A stretch of 5,459 nucleotides of DNA from an uncultured Clostridia bacterium (GTDB lineage: Bacteria > Bacillota > Clostridia > UBA1381). The translations under genes and the position numbers were made by a program. The stretch spans positions 1 through 5,459 of the forward strand of contig CAKSPN010000133.1 of assembly GCA_934481375.1 (NCBI GenBank), read 5' to 3'. Below the pieces are notes generated by a model. The model worked only from the letters and a program-made list of their open reading frames with translations, did not search any database and was not told the origin of the DNA. Shown piece after piece: positions 1-5,459 of this stretch; positions within the stretch are counted from its first letter, which is position 1; each line of letters opens with the position of its first letter.

Positions 1-1
1 G

Positions 2-1801
2 ACGGAGCTTGTTGATTTTACGGAAAACGAAAGCGAGTCCGTAAGCAACTTCACAAACGGAAAGCTTGATATAACAGTAAAAAGAAGTTTTACGGATTTG
101 GGTACATATCGTGAAAGCTATACGTTTAAAAATACTATCGACGGCGATGTGTTTATAAGAAAAGGCGAGATAGGAATTTACATACCGTTCTGCGATGAAT
201 GGAAATCCGCCGACATCAGCCAAAAGCATTGCTCAAATACACATATATGGACGGGAGAAACGGAAAGCTGGATAAATGCTTTAAAGCAGGGAATTTCCGA
301 TTACAACATAGGCATTGTTGTAACAGAGGGAGCGATTGACGCATACAGCATAGACAGGGCAAATCAGACAATTCGTTCAAATACGAGAGGAAATATAATC
401 GTTCATTCGGAGGGAATAGAACTCCTAAGCGGCGAAAGTTTTACATTAGAATGGGAAATGTTTGTACACAAAGGCGGAGCGGATTTTTTTGACAAATTAA
501 AAGAATACGGAAAAATATGCCCGGTATCGGAAAAGTATACCGTATACCCAAATGAGGCGGCGGAATTTTCGTTTGAAACCGATGCGGAAAATATAAAAAT
601 TACGCTTGACGGCAAAAATATTCCATATACGAAAAGCGGCAACAAAATAAGCGTGAAATACAATGCCGAAAAGAAAGGCGAAAACAGATTTAATATAACT
701 GCCGATGAAAAGCGCACGCATATAAGCATATATTCGGTAAGCGATTTTGAAACAATTCTTGAACGGCGCATCAATTTTATTGTTGATAATCAGCAGTACA
801 GCAGAAAAGGAAGCCATGTAGACGGCGCATATCTTATATATGATAATAAAGAAAAGACTTTGTTTTATGATAAGCAGGTGACGGATCATAACGCCTGCCG
901 TGAACGTCTCGGAATGGCGCTGCTTATAACAAGATATTTGCAGACGCACAAAAATGAAAAATTCTATCAAAGCCTTATGAAGTGGGTAGAATTTATGAAA
1001 CGTGAGATAATTGATTTTGAAACGGGCGAGGTCTTTAATTCGGAGGGCAAAGACCATTCGACCGTGCGCTTGTATAATGCACCATGGATGATAACGCTTT
1101 TGTGTGAGCTTTATAATCTCACAGGCGAGAACGAGTACATAGATACTGCATACAAAGCGGTTAAATTTTATTACACGCAGGGCGGTAAAAAATTCTATCC
1201 CAACGGATTGAGTATGAAGCTTACCGTTGACGCCTTTAAAAAAGCCGGTAATGACGAACGCACGGCGGAGGTAATTAATGAGTTTAAACAGCACGTGCAG
1301 AATATGGTTGATACAGGACTTAATTATCCGCCGATGGAGTGTACGTTTGAGCAGACTATTGTAACGCCTGCCGTAACCTATATATGCGAAATGGGACTTA
1401 TTACGGGCGATACATCATACAAGGAATATGTTCAGGATCATTTAAAGGTGTTAAAACGTTTTGACGGTATGCAGCCCGATTACAGAACAAACGATATGCC
1501 GATAAGATACTGGGACGATTATTGGTTCGGAAAATCGGAGCTTTATGCAGATACATTGCATTACTGGAGCTGTTTGTCGGCACGTTCGTGGAACACGTAC
1601 TATCTGCTGTCGGGTGATGAAGAATATCGTGAAAGAGCAATAAATTGCGTTAAAAACTGTTTCTGTCTGTTTAAGGAGGACGGAACGGCGTCTTGCGCAT
1701 ATGTACTGCCGTTTAAAGCGGATCAACACACGGGAGATTTTTATGACGATTGGGCAAACGACCAGGATTTTGCTCTCTACTTTGCAATGACGATTTTTTA
1801 A
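2..1801 (+). CDS. Six-hairpin (alpha/alpha-toroid) glycosidase-like protein, 5'-truncated by window edge
   Basis: The reading frame is open from base 2 with no stop and ends in TAA at 1799-1801, so 599 residues are visible and the true start lies outside the window. A TTG at 98-100 is not a credible start: coding sequence continues upstream of it and no ribosome binding site precedes it. Residues about 1-173 are beta-rich with many aromatics, as in the beta-sandwich domains that precede catalytic toroids. Residues about 174-245 look like a small Ig-like beta domain. Residues about 250-599 are helical with repeated aromatic and acidic patches, as in six-hairpin glycosidases and polysaccharide lyases. 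Candidate active-site stretches are PPMECTFEQT (E446, E450) and RYWDDYWFGKSE (D505, D506, E513), followed by H520. Any signal peptide would be in the missing part. I infer action on a plant or host glycan; the exact GH or PL family and substrate cannot be told by eye. A terminator follows, so it is probably the last gene of its transcript. Confidence 0.6.
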   Translation, partial: TELVDFTENESESVSNFTNGKLDITVKRSFTDLGTYRESYTFKNTIDGDVFIRKGEIGIYIPFCDEWKSADISQKHCSNTHIWTGETESWINALKQGISDYNIGIVVTEGAIDAYSIDRANQTIRSNTRGNIIVHSEGIELLSGESFTLEWEMFVHKGGADFFDKLKEYGKICPVSEKYTVYPNEAAEFSFETDAENIKITLDGKNIPYTKSGNKISVKYNAEKKGENRFNITADEKRTHISIYSVSDFETILERRINFIVDNQQYSRKGSHVDGAYLIYDNKEKTLFYDKQVTDHNACRERLGMALLITRYLQTHKNEKFYQSLMKWVEFMKREIIDFETGEVFNSEGKDHSTVRLYNAPWMITLLCELYNLTGENEYIDTAYKAVKFYYTQGGKKFYPNGLSMKLTVDAFKKAGNDERTAEVINEFKQHVQNMVDTGLNYPPMECTFEQTIVTPAVTYICEMGLITGDTSYKEYVQDHLKVLKRFDGMQPDYRTNDMPIRYWDDYWFGKSELYADTLHYWSCLSARSWNTYYLLSGDEEYRERAINCVKNCFCLFKEDGTASCAYVLPFKADQHTGDFYDDWANDQDFALYFAMTIF

Positions 1802-1806
1802 CGGTC

Positions 1807-1836
1807 TTGACTAAGGTCGCCTTGCTGTGGTATAAT
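1807..1836 (+). promoter_or_regulatory. SigA-type promoter of manA
   Basis: TTGACT (1807-1812) is followed by an 18-nt spacer and a perfect TATAAT (1831-1836). TGG directly upstream of the latter makes an extended -10. The predicted transcription start is near 1843, inside the right arm of the upstream terminator. A manA transcript from here would therefore carry only one arm and could not form that hairpin. The predicted leader is about 33 nt. Confidence 0.75.
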
Positions 1837-1862
1837 CAAACCATAGCAAGGCGATTTTTTTT
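1817..1862 (+). terminator. Rho-independent terminator of the glycosidase-like gene
   Basis: The left arm (1817-1831) and right arm (1840-1854) pair over 15 bp with a single G-U wobble. They enclose an 8-nt loop and are followed by eight T residues (1855-1862). The hairpin begins 15 nt after the stop codon. The manA promoter occupies the same bases: its -10 box begins at the last base of the left arm and lies mostly in the loop. Confidence 0.85.
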
Positions 1863-1863
1863 C

Positions 1864-1870
1864 GGGAGGA
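1864..1870 (+). promoter_or_regulatory. Ribosome binding site of manA
   Basis: GGGAGGA lies 5 nt before the ATG at 1876. It fixes the start of manA there and rules out an in-frame ATG at 1750, which lies inside the preceding gene and upstream of the promoter. Confidence 0.85.
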
Positions 1871-1875
1871 ACAAA

Positions 1876-2841
1876 ATGAAGACATCAGCAGTATTATTAA
1901 AACCGGCATTTAAGGATTACTTATGGGGCGGTACAAGGCTTCGCACGGAGTACGGCAAAAAGTGTGATTTGGATAAAATAGCCGAGAGCTGGGAGCTTTC
2001 GGCGCACAAGGACGGCGAGAGCGTTATCGCAAGCGGCGAATATGCGGGATTAAAGCTTTCGGAGTATATCGAAAAATGCGGACGTGAAATTCTCGGCAAA
2101 CGCGGCGCGGCGTTTGACAAATTTCCGATACTGATAAAATTTATAGACGCTCAGGACAATTTATCCATACAGGTGCATCCGAGCGATGAATACGCATTGA
2201 AAAACGAGGGCGAGTACGGAAAAACGGAGGTTTGGTATGTTCTTTCCTCACAAGAGGGAGCGTCGCTGTATTACGGATTTAAAACCAAGATAACGGCTGA
2301 CGAATACCGCAGAAGAATTGCGGACAATACGCTTACCGAGGTGCTTAATAAGGTTGATGCGAAAAAAGGCGATGTGTTCTTTGTAAAGCCCGGCACGGTG
2401 CACGCCATAGGCGCAGGACTTATGATATGCGAGATACAGCAAAATTCCAACACAACATACCGTGTGTATGATTATGACCGCAGGGGTGCTGATGGAAAGC
2501 CGAGAGAACTGCATATTGAAAAAGCAATTGCGGTTTCAAATACAACGCCTATTTCGGACAGCGAAAACAGTCACGAAATAAAAGAATTTGACGGATACAA
2601 AACGAGATTAATCGCATCATGCAAATATTTCACCTCCGAAAAGATAGACGTTTCGGACAAGGTTACAATAAAGCTTGATACGGAAAGCTTTAAGTCGGTA
2701 ATAGTAACCGAGGGTTCGGCGGTGCTTGAACTTAACGGTGAAAAAACGGATATAAAAAAAGGAGACAGCATATTTGTCCCGTCGCAGGAGTCCGATATGA
2801 CAATTATCGGAGAATGCGAATTGATTTTATCTTATGTTTGA
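1876..2841 (+). CDS. manA: Mannose-6-phosphate isomerase, class I
   Basis: This enzyme interconverts mannose-6-phosphate and fructose-6-phosphate in the cytoplasm, linking mannose use and GDP-mannose supply to glycolysis. At 321 residues it matches the short Firmicutes type (about 315 residues in Bacillus), not the roughly 390-residue enterobacterial type. The N-terminus has the typical FKDYLWGG (12-19). The cupin zinc site is visible: Q99 and H101 in LSIQVHPSDEYA, E118 in GKTEVWYVL, and H176 in PGTVHAIGAG. The substrate-site arginine is probably R196 in TYRVYDYDR. A second, degenerate cupin half forms the C-terminus (about 235-321). The start at 1876 is chosen for its strong ribosome binding site and upstream promoter. 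The gene appears monocistronic, bounded by its own promoter and a strong terminator. The neighbouring glycosidase-like gene suggests a sugar-use context, but that link is inference. Confidence 0.95.
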   Translation: MKTSAVLLKPAFKDYLWGGTRLRTEYGKKCDLDKIAESWELSAHKDGESVIASGEYAGLKLSEYIEKCGREILGKRGAAFDKFPILIKFIDAQDNLSIQVHPSDEYALKNEGEYGKTEVWYVLSSQEGASLYYGFKTKITADEYRRRIADNTLTEVLNKVDAKKGDVFFVKPGTVHAIGAGLMICEIQQNSNTTYRVYDYDRRGADGKPRELHIEKAIAVSNTTPISDSENSHEIKEFDGYKTRLIASCKYFTSEKIDVSDKVTIKLDTESFKSVIVTEGSAVLELNGEKTDIKKGDSIFVPSQESDMTIIGECELILSYV

Positions 2842-2844
2842 TTT

Positions 2845-2876
2845 AAAAGGTACGCCCGATCGGGCGTACCTTTTTT
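2845..2876 (+). terminator. Rho-independent terminator of manA
   Basis: A perfect 30-base palindrome (2845-2874) has a GC-rich core with the two CGCCCG/CGGGCG halves meeting at GATC. It runs into six T residues (2871-2876) and starts 3 nt after the manA stop. On the opposite strand the tail is only four T residues, so it acts mainly on the + strand. Confidence 0.9.
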
Positions 2877-2880
2877 GCAT

Positions 2881-2910
2881 AAAAAAGCGGAACAAGCTTT
2901 GCTTGTTCCG
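2881..2910 (-). terminator. Rho-independent terminator of tRNA-Ser
   Basis: A 10-bp perfect stem (2888-2897 with 2901-2910) closes a 3-nt loop. Read on the - strand it is followed, after one C, by six T residues (plus-strand A run 2881-2886). It starts 3 nt beyond the encoded CCA end of the tRNA and faces the manA terminator, so the two convergent units are separated by back-to-back terminators. Confidence 0.85.
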
Positions 2911-2913
2911 TCA

Positions 2914-3001
2914 TGGAGGAAAGGATGGGATTTGAACCCACGGATGCTTTCACATCACAGCATTTCCAATGCTGCGCCTTCAGCCGCTCGGCCACCTCTC
3001 C
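2914..3001 (-). tRNA. tRNA-Ser, anticodon GGA
   Basis: On the - strand this is an 88-nt tRNA that reads UCC and UCU serine codons. The 7-bp acceptor stem (2995-3001 with 2918-2924) has one G-U pair. The D arm shows GCC/GGC pairing. The anticodon stem CAGCA/TGCTG encloses the loop TTGGAAA, with GGA at 2965-2967. The long variable arm has a GATG/CATC stem, as expected for a class II tRNA. The T arm carries TTCAAAT (2930-2936). CCA is genome-encoded (2914-2916). The discriminator base (position 73, plus-strand A at 2917) is U, whereas bacterial serine tRNAs usually have G. It has its own promoter and terminator and is transcribed divergently from nadK. Confidence 0.95.
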
Positions 3002-3015
3002 GAAATACGTTAATC

Positions 3016-3044
3016 AGTATATCACAAAATATCGGTTTTGTCAA
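3016..3044 (-). promoter_or_regulatory. SigA-type promoter of tRNA-Ser
   Basis: Read on the - strand: consensus TTGACA (3039-3044), 17-nt spacer, then TATACT (3016-3021). The predicted start is near 3009, about 8 nt before the mature tRNA 5' end, which suits a stable-RNA gene with a short leader removed by RNase P. Confidence 0.85.
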
Positions 3045-3068
3045 CCTGTAAATTGCTGTTTTAACGTC

Positions 3069-3097
3069 GGCAGTAAGAAAACTTACTGTCTTTTTTT
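3069..3097 (+). terminator. Orphan rho-independent terminator upstream of nadK
   Basis: A 9-bp stem with one G-U pair (3069-3077 with 3082-3090) closes an AAAA loop and is followed by seven T residues (3091-3097). It has the form of a terminator only on the + strand, yet no +-strand gene lies between it and the manA terminator. It sits 10 nt before the -35 box of nadK. It may insulate nadK from read-through, be left over from a lost gene, or end an unseen small transcript. Confidence 0.7.
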
Positions 3098-3107
3098 CGC
3101 TTTTTGC

Positions 3108-3136
3108 TTGCAAATAATGAAAAAATGGTGTATAAT
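3108..3136 (+). promoter_or_regulatory. SigA-type promoter of the nadK-argR-recN operon
   Basis: TTGCAA (3108-3113), a 17-nt spacer and a perfect TATAAT (3131-3136). The predicted start is near 3143, giving a leader of about 27 nt before the nadK ATG. No obvious promoter is visible in the short gaps before argR or recN, so this one probably serves all three genes. Confidence 0.75.
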
Positions 3137-3151
3137 ATCTGTATAAATATG
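3129..3151 (+). repeat. Short tandem repeat across the nadK -10 region and start site
   Basis: TGTATAATATC (3129-3139) is followed directly by TGTATAAATATG (3140-3151), two near-identical units of 11 and 12 bp, about one helical turn. The first contains the -10 box and the second overlaps the predicted transcription start and the candidate ArgR site. Both units are AT-rich, so chance is possible. Confidence 0.5.
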
Positions 3152-3153
3152 CA
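3140..3153 (+). promoter_or_regulatory. Candidate ArgR operator (ARG box)
   Basis: TGTATAAATATGCA matches the general ARG-box pattern TGAAT-N4-ATTCA at 8 of 10 defined positions, with symmetric deviations at the third base of each half. It overlaps the predicted transcription start of the operon that encodes ArgR, the expected place for autorepression. Only one clear box is seen, whereas ArgR often binds pairs. The call is inference from pattern and location. Confidence 0.4.
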
Positions 3154-3155
3154 TT

Positions 3156-3160
3156 GGGGG
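3156..3160 (+). promoter_or_regulatory. Ribosome binding site of nadK
   Basis: A GGGGG run lies 9 nt before the ATG at 3170. It supports that start over in-frame upstream codons at 3104 to 3149, which fall in or before the promoter and predicted start site. Confidence 0.6.
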
Positions 3161-3169
3161 TATTATGTA

Positions 3170-4009
3170 ATGAGAAAGATAGCAATACTTCCTAACGAGG
3201 GAAAAGACGTAGGTCTTGTGAATACAAGGCAGATTATTGAATATTTGTCGGGCAAGGCAAAGCTGTATATGCCGACAGAATACAAAGCAGCAGGTTATGA
3301 CGTAATTTACAGCGACAATCTGTATAAAGAGGTTGACACGGCAATTGTCCTGGGAGGCGACGGTACTATAATACAATGCGCTACCGATTGCGCCAAAAAC
3401 AATATTGAGGTATTGGGAATAAACCTCGGCACAATAGGATTTATGACCGAAGTGGAAGTTGAAAATATGACCGATGCTCTCGATAAGCTCTTAAGCGGAG
3501 ATTATACGGTAGAGGAGCGAATGCTCCTTAAAGCGGAAATATTGCGCCGTGACAACTCGATCGCCGCATACCATGCATTAAACGACATCGTTTTTTCAAA
3601 AACGGTGGGGGAGAAATTAATAAATCTTGAATTATATACGGACGGCGAACTGGTACACCGATACGTGGCGGACGGATTGATAATCGCAACTCCGACAGGT
3701 TCAACGGGATATTCAATATCCGCAGGCGGTCCCGTGGTTGACCCGACAATGCAGTTGTATATCGCAACTCCGATATGTGCACATATGCTTTCGGTAAGGA
3801 GTGCAATATTAAGCTCCGAAAAAAATATAGAAATACAGTTTCAAAACAGCACATCGGAACAAAACGCAGTTGTTACGGCAGACGGTGACGTGTGCGGATA
3901 TATAAGCGGAGCCGATAAAGTAAGGATTACAAAATCAAAATATGCATTCAGGCTTATAAAAACGGGAAGTCAGTCGTTCTACGAAACGCTTCTCAGTAAA
4001 TTGAGCTGA
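3170..4009 (+). CDS. nadK: NAD kinase
   Basis: This cytoplasmic enzyme phosphorylates NAD to NADP using ATP or polyphosphate and sets the NADP(H) supply for biosynthesis. At 279 residues it has normal length. The N-terminus MRKIAILPNEGKD has the family's first beta strand. The diagnostic GGDGT motif is at 62-66 with catalytic D64. GINLGTIGFMTE (83-94) is the conserved NAD-site segment. TPTGSTGYSISAGGP (174-188) is the second family signature; it has G180 where many homologues have Ala (TAYS). The C-terminal beta-rich domain ends in the usual short tail. It is the first gene of the operon, 14 nt before argR. In many Clostridia it follows tlyA, which is not present here. Confidence 0.95.
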   Translation: MRKIAILPNEGKDVGLVNTRQIIEYLSGKAKLYMPTEYKAAGYDVIYSDNLYKEVDTAIVLGGDGTIIQCATDCAKNNIEVLGINLGTIGFMTEVEVENMTDALDKLLSGDYTVEERMLLKAEILRRDNSIAAYHALNDIVFSKTVGEKLINLELYTDGELVHRYVADGLIIATPTGSTGYSISAGGPVVDPTMQLYIATPICAHMLSVRSAILSSEKNIEIQFQNSTSEQNAVVTADGDVCGYISGADKVRITKSKYAFRLIKTGSQSFYETLLSKLS

Positions 4010-4023
4010 AAGGAATTTAAAAG

Positions 4024-4473
4024 ATGAAATATAAAAGACAAGGGCAGATTGTAAAAATAATAAAGGAAAAACCGATTAAAACCCACGAGCAGTTAATAGA
4101 GGAACTGAACAAGGCAGGGTATGCCGTAACGCAGGCGACGGTTTCGAGAGATATAAAGGATTTGGGTCTGATAAAAGTTCCCATGCAGGGCGGCGGTTCG
4201 GTTTATTCAATTTCAAGAGGTATTGAGGACGATTCCGAAAAGAAACTTAATATGTTTTCCGATGCGGTTATTGATATTGACAACGCTTTGCATACCGTAG
4301 TCATTAAAACGTATCCGGGTATGGCAAATGCGGTTGCCGCATCTGTCGATTCCATAATGAAAAACGAATTTCTCGGCTCAATCGCAGGCGATGATACGGT
4401 GCTTATTATTGCGTCAAGTCCGGAGTCTGCTTTGCATATTACCGAAAAGCTGAGAAAGTCTTTTAAAAATTAG
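4024..4473 (+). CDS. argR: Arginine repressor ArgR/AhrC
   Basis: This is the arginine-responsive transcription factor, a hexamer that represses arginine biosynthesis genes and, in Firmicutes, can activate catabolic ones. At 149 residues it has standard length. Residues 1-70 form the winged helix-turn-helix, with the recognition-helix signature TQATVSRDIKDL (36-47). The C-terminal oligomerisation and arginine-binding domain shows YPGMANAVAASVD (97-109) and the hallmark GSIAGDDTVLII (118-129), in which D123 and D124 are the arginine-contacting pair. AGGA at 4011-4014, 9 nt before the ATG, serves as ribosome binding site. It sits between nadK and recN, its conserved clostridial position. No arginine biosynthesis genes are in the window, so the only candidate local target is its own operon promoter. 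Confidence 0.95.
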   Translation: MKYKRQGQIVKIIKEKPIKTHEQLIEELNKAGYAVTQATVSRDIKDLGLIKVPMQGGGSVYSISRGIEDDSEKKLNMFSDAVIDIDNALHTVVIKTYPGMANAVAASVDSIMKNEFLGSIAGDDTVLIIASSPESALHITEKLRKSFKN

Positions 4474-4491
4474 AGTCTGAGGATTTACGAT

Positions 4492-5459
4492 ATGTTAAAC
4501 AGCTTATCAATAAAAAATATAGCGGTAATCGATAATTTGGAAATCAATCTGAAAAACGGATTTAATATCCTGACAGGCGAAACGGGCGCAGGAAAATCAA
4601 TAATTATCGATTCGATTAATATGATACTCGGTATGCGTGCCGACCGTGAGCTTGTGCGTCACGGTGCGGAGTATGCTTTTGTTCAGGCAGTGTTTGACGC
4701 CGACGGCAGAGTAACAGAATTTCTTTCGGACAATGACATTGATACCGAGGACGGACAGATTATTATAACACGCCGCATCACTTCGGACGGAAAAAGCACG
4801 GCGAAAATAAACGGCTGTGTGGTAACGCTCGGTATGCTCCGTGATACTGCGGATATGCTTGTAAATATTCACGGTCAGCACGATAATCAAGCGCTGTTAA
4901 ATCCGTCAAAGCATATTTTATTCCTTGATGAATATGCTGAAAATGAAACGATTTTGTCTGAATACAAAGCCGAATATCGGCATATCAATGATTTAAAAGC
5001 CGAGCTTTCGGCAAATTCCGATGATGAGCAGGAAAAGCTCAGAAGAATGGATTTGTTAAAATATCAGATTAACGAAATCACCTCTGCCAAACTTGTTTCG
5101 GGCGAGGAGGAGGAATTAAAAAATCGGCGTGACATACTCGAAAATGCGGAGAAAATATCATCTGCCGCAAATGAAGCGTATACACAGCTTTACGACGGCG
5201 GCGAACTTCGTTGTGCATATGACGGACTGAGCGTTGCCGTAAATGCGATTTCCTCGATTTCCGATTTGAATGATGATTTGCAAAACATTTATAATTCATT
5301 GTCGGAGGTTATGTATTCGATAGAGGACAATGCGCACGAACTCAAAAACTTTGCCGAAACGGTTGAGTATGACGAGGCGGAGTTGAATGAGATTGAGGAT
5401 CGCCTCGAATTATTGCAAAAGCTTAAGCGGAAATACGGAAATACGGTTGAGGACATACT
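4492..5459 (+). CDS. recN: DNA repair protein RecN, 3'-truncated by window edge
   Basis: RecN is an SMC-like ATPase that acts early in recombinational repair of double-strand breaks and associates with the nucleoid. Starting at the ATG at 4492, the frame is open to the window end, giving 322 codons of a protein usually about 560 residues long. Walker A is GETGAGKS (29-36), after the typical start MLNSLSIKNIAVIDN. The RecN signature appears as KINGCVVTLGMLRD (105-118) and VNIHGQHDNQALL (124-136). From about residue 145 the sequence becomes charged and helical, including DLLKYQINEI and the LENAEKI stretch typical of the RecN coiled-coil arm. The ABC signature, Walker B and the return arm are beyond the window. 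GAGG at 4479-4482, 9 nt before the ATG, supports the start, and the gap from argR is 18 nt. No LexA-type box is evident upstream, so expression probably depends on the nadK promoter or read-through. Confidence 0.95.
   Translation, partial: MLNSLSIKNIAVIDNLEINLKNGFNILTGETGAGKSIIIDSINMILGMRADRELVRHGAEYAFVQAVFDADGRVTEFLSDNDIDTEDGQIIITRRITSDGKSTAKINGCVVTLGMLRDTADMLVNIHGQHDNQALLNPSKHILFLDEYAENETILSEYKAEYRHINDLKAELSANSDDEQEKLRRMDLLKYQINEITSAKLVSGEEEELKNRRDILENAEKISSAANEAYTQLYDGGELRCAYDGLSVAVNAISSISDLNDDLQNIYNSLSEVMYSIEDNAHELKNFAETVEYDEAELNEIEDRLELLQKLKRKYGNTVEDI

Noticed and set aside
497..1294. 265-codon - strand ORF inside the glycosidase-like gene
   Set aside because: It is fully antisense to a convincing coding frame. 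The hydrophobic translation is what the complement of lysine- and glutamate-rich codons gives, and it has no recognisable motif.
98..1801. TTG at 98 as the start of the first gene
   Set aside because: The same frame is open and coding-like back to base 2, there is no ribosome binding site before 98, and the domain is cut at that point.
1750..1875. N-terminal extension of ManA from the ATG at 1750
   Set aside because: It overlaps the end of the upstream gene, the terminator and the promoter. The ATG at 1876 has a strong ribosome binding site and gives the normal family N-terminus.
3038..3065. Possible + strand promoter feeding the orphan terminator
   Set aside because: TTGTCA at 3038-3043 is the complement of the tRNA -35 box, and no acceptable -10 is found at the right distance (only TTAACG near 3061).
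2913..3146. Small + strand ORF over the tRNA region
   Set aside because: It is the antisense reading of tRNA-Ser, a well-known type of spurious ORF, and it runs through the promoters on both strands.
3104..3169. Longer NadK starting upstream of 3170
   Set aside because: The extra codons lie in the promoter and leader, and family members begin at the MRKIAILPN-type strand.
2955..3185. Small - strand ORF ending inside the tRNA
   Set aside because: Its end is a translation of the tRNA 5' half, and the rest lies in promoter and terminator sequence.
1..5459. CRISPR array, insertion sequence, phage or toxin-antitoxin genes
   Set aside because: No regularly spaced repeats, transposase or integrase motifs, terminal inverted repeats or small paired genes were seen. 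All large frames are explained by ordinary metabolic, regulatory or repair genes.

Overview
The window looks like chromosomal sequence from a Gram-positive bacterium of the class Clostridia. By eye it is moderately AT-rich. Three things support the placement: the gene order nadK-argR-recN, which is typical of clostridial genomes; a short Firmicutes-type ManA; and strong SigA-like promoters with U-tailed hairpin terminators. I cannot name a genus from the sequence alone.

Layout, left to right. (1) Positions 2-1801 hold the 3' part of a large gene, open at the left edge, for a carbohydrate-active enzyme with N-terminal beta-rich domains and a C-terminal helical-toroid (six-hairpin) domain. (2) Positions 1807-1875 are a dense control region. 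A terminator hairpin for the first gene and an excellent promoter for the next gene occupy the same bases. (3) Positions 1876-2841 encode mannose-6-phosphate isomerase (manA). (4) Positions 2845-2910 hold two back-to-back terminators, one for manA on + and one for the tRNA on -. (5) Positions 2914-3001 (-) are tRNA-Ser(GGA), with its own promoter at 3016-3044. (6) Positions 3045-3169 are intergenic, with an orphan +-strand terminator hairpin, a nadK promoter, a short tandem repeat and a candidate ArgR operator at the transcription start. (7) Positions 3170-5459 are the operon nadK-argR-recN, with gaps of 14 and 18 nt; recN runs off the right edge.

How the genes fit together: the glycosidase-like enzyme and ManA are plausibly both part of sugar use. 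ManA feeds mannose-6-phosphate into glycolysis as fructose-6-phosphate, but the two genes appear to be separate transcription units. nadK (NADP supply), argR (arginine repressor) and recN (double-strand-break repair) form the conserved clostridial housekeeping operon. Its usual upstream neighbours (dxs, tlyA) are absent here, and the operon has its own promoter.

I do not see a novel multi-gene system, CRISPR array or mobile element. The most interesting points are regulatory: the promoter nested in a terminator hairpin before manA, a possible ArgR autoregulatory site before nadK, the orphan terminator, and an unusual U at the discriminator position of the tRNA-Ser.
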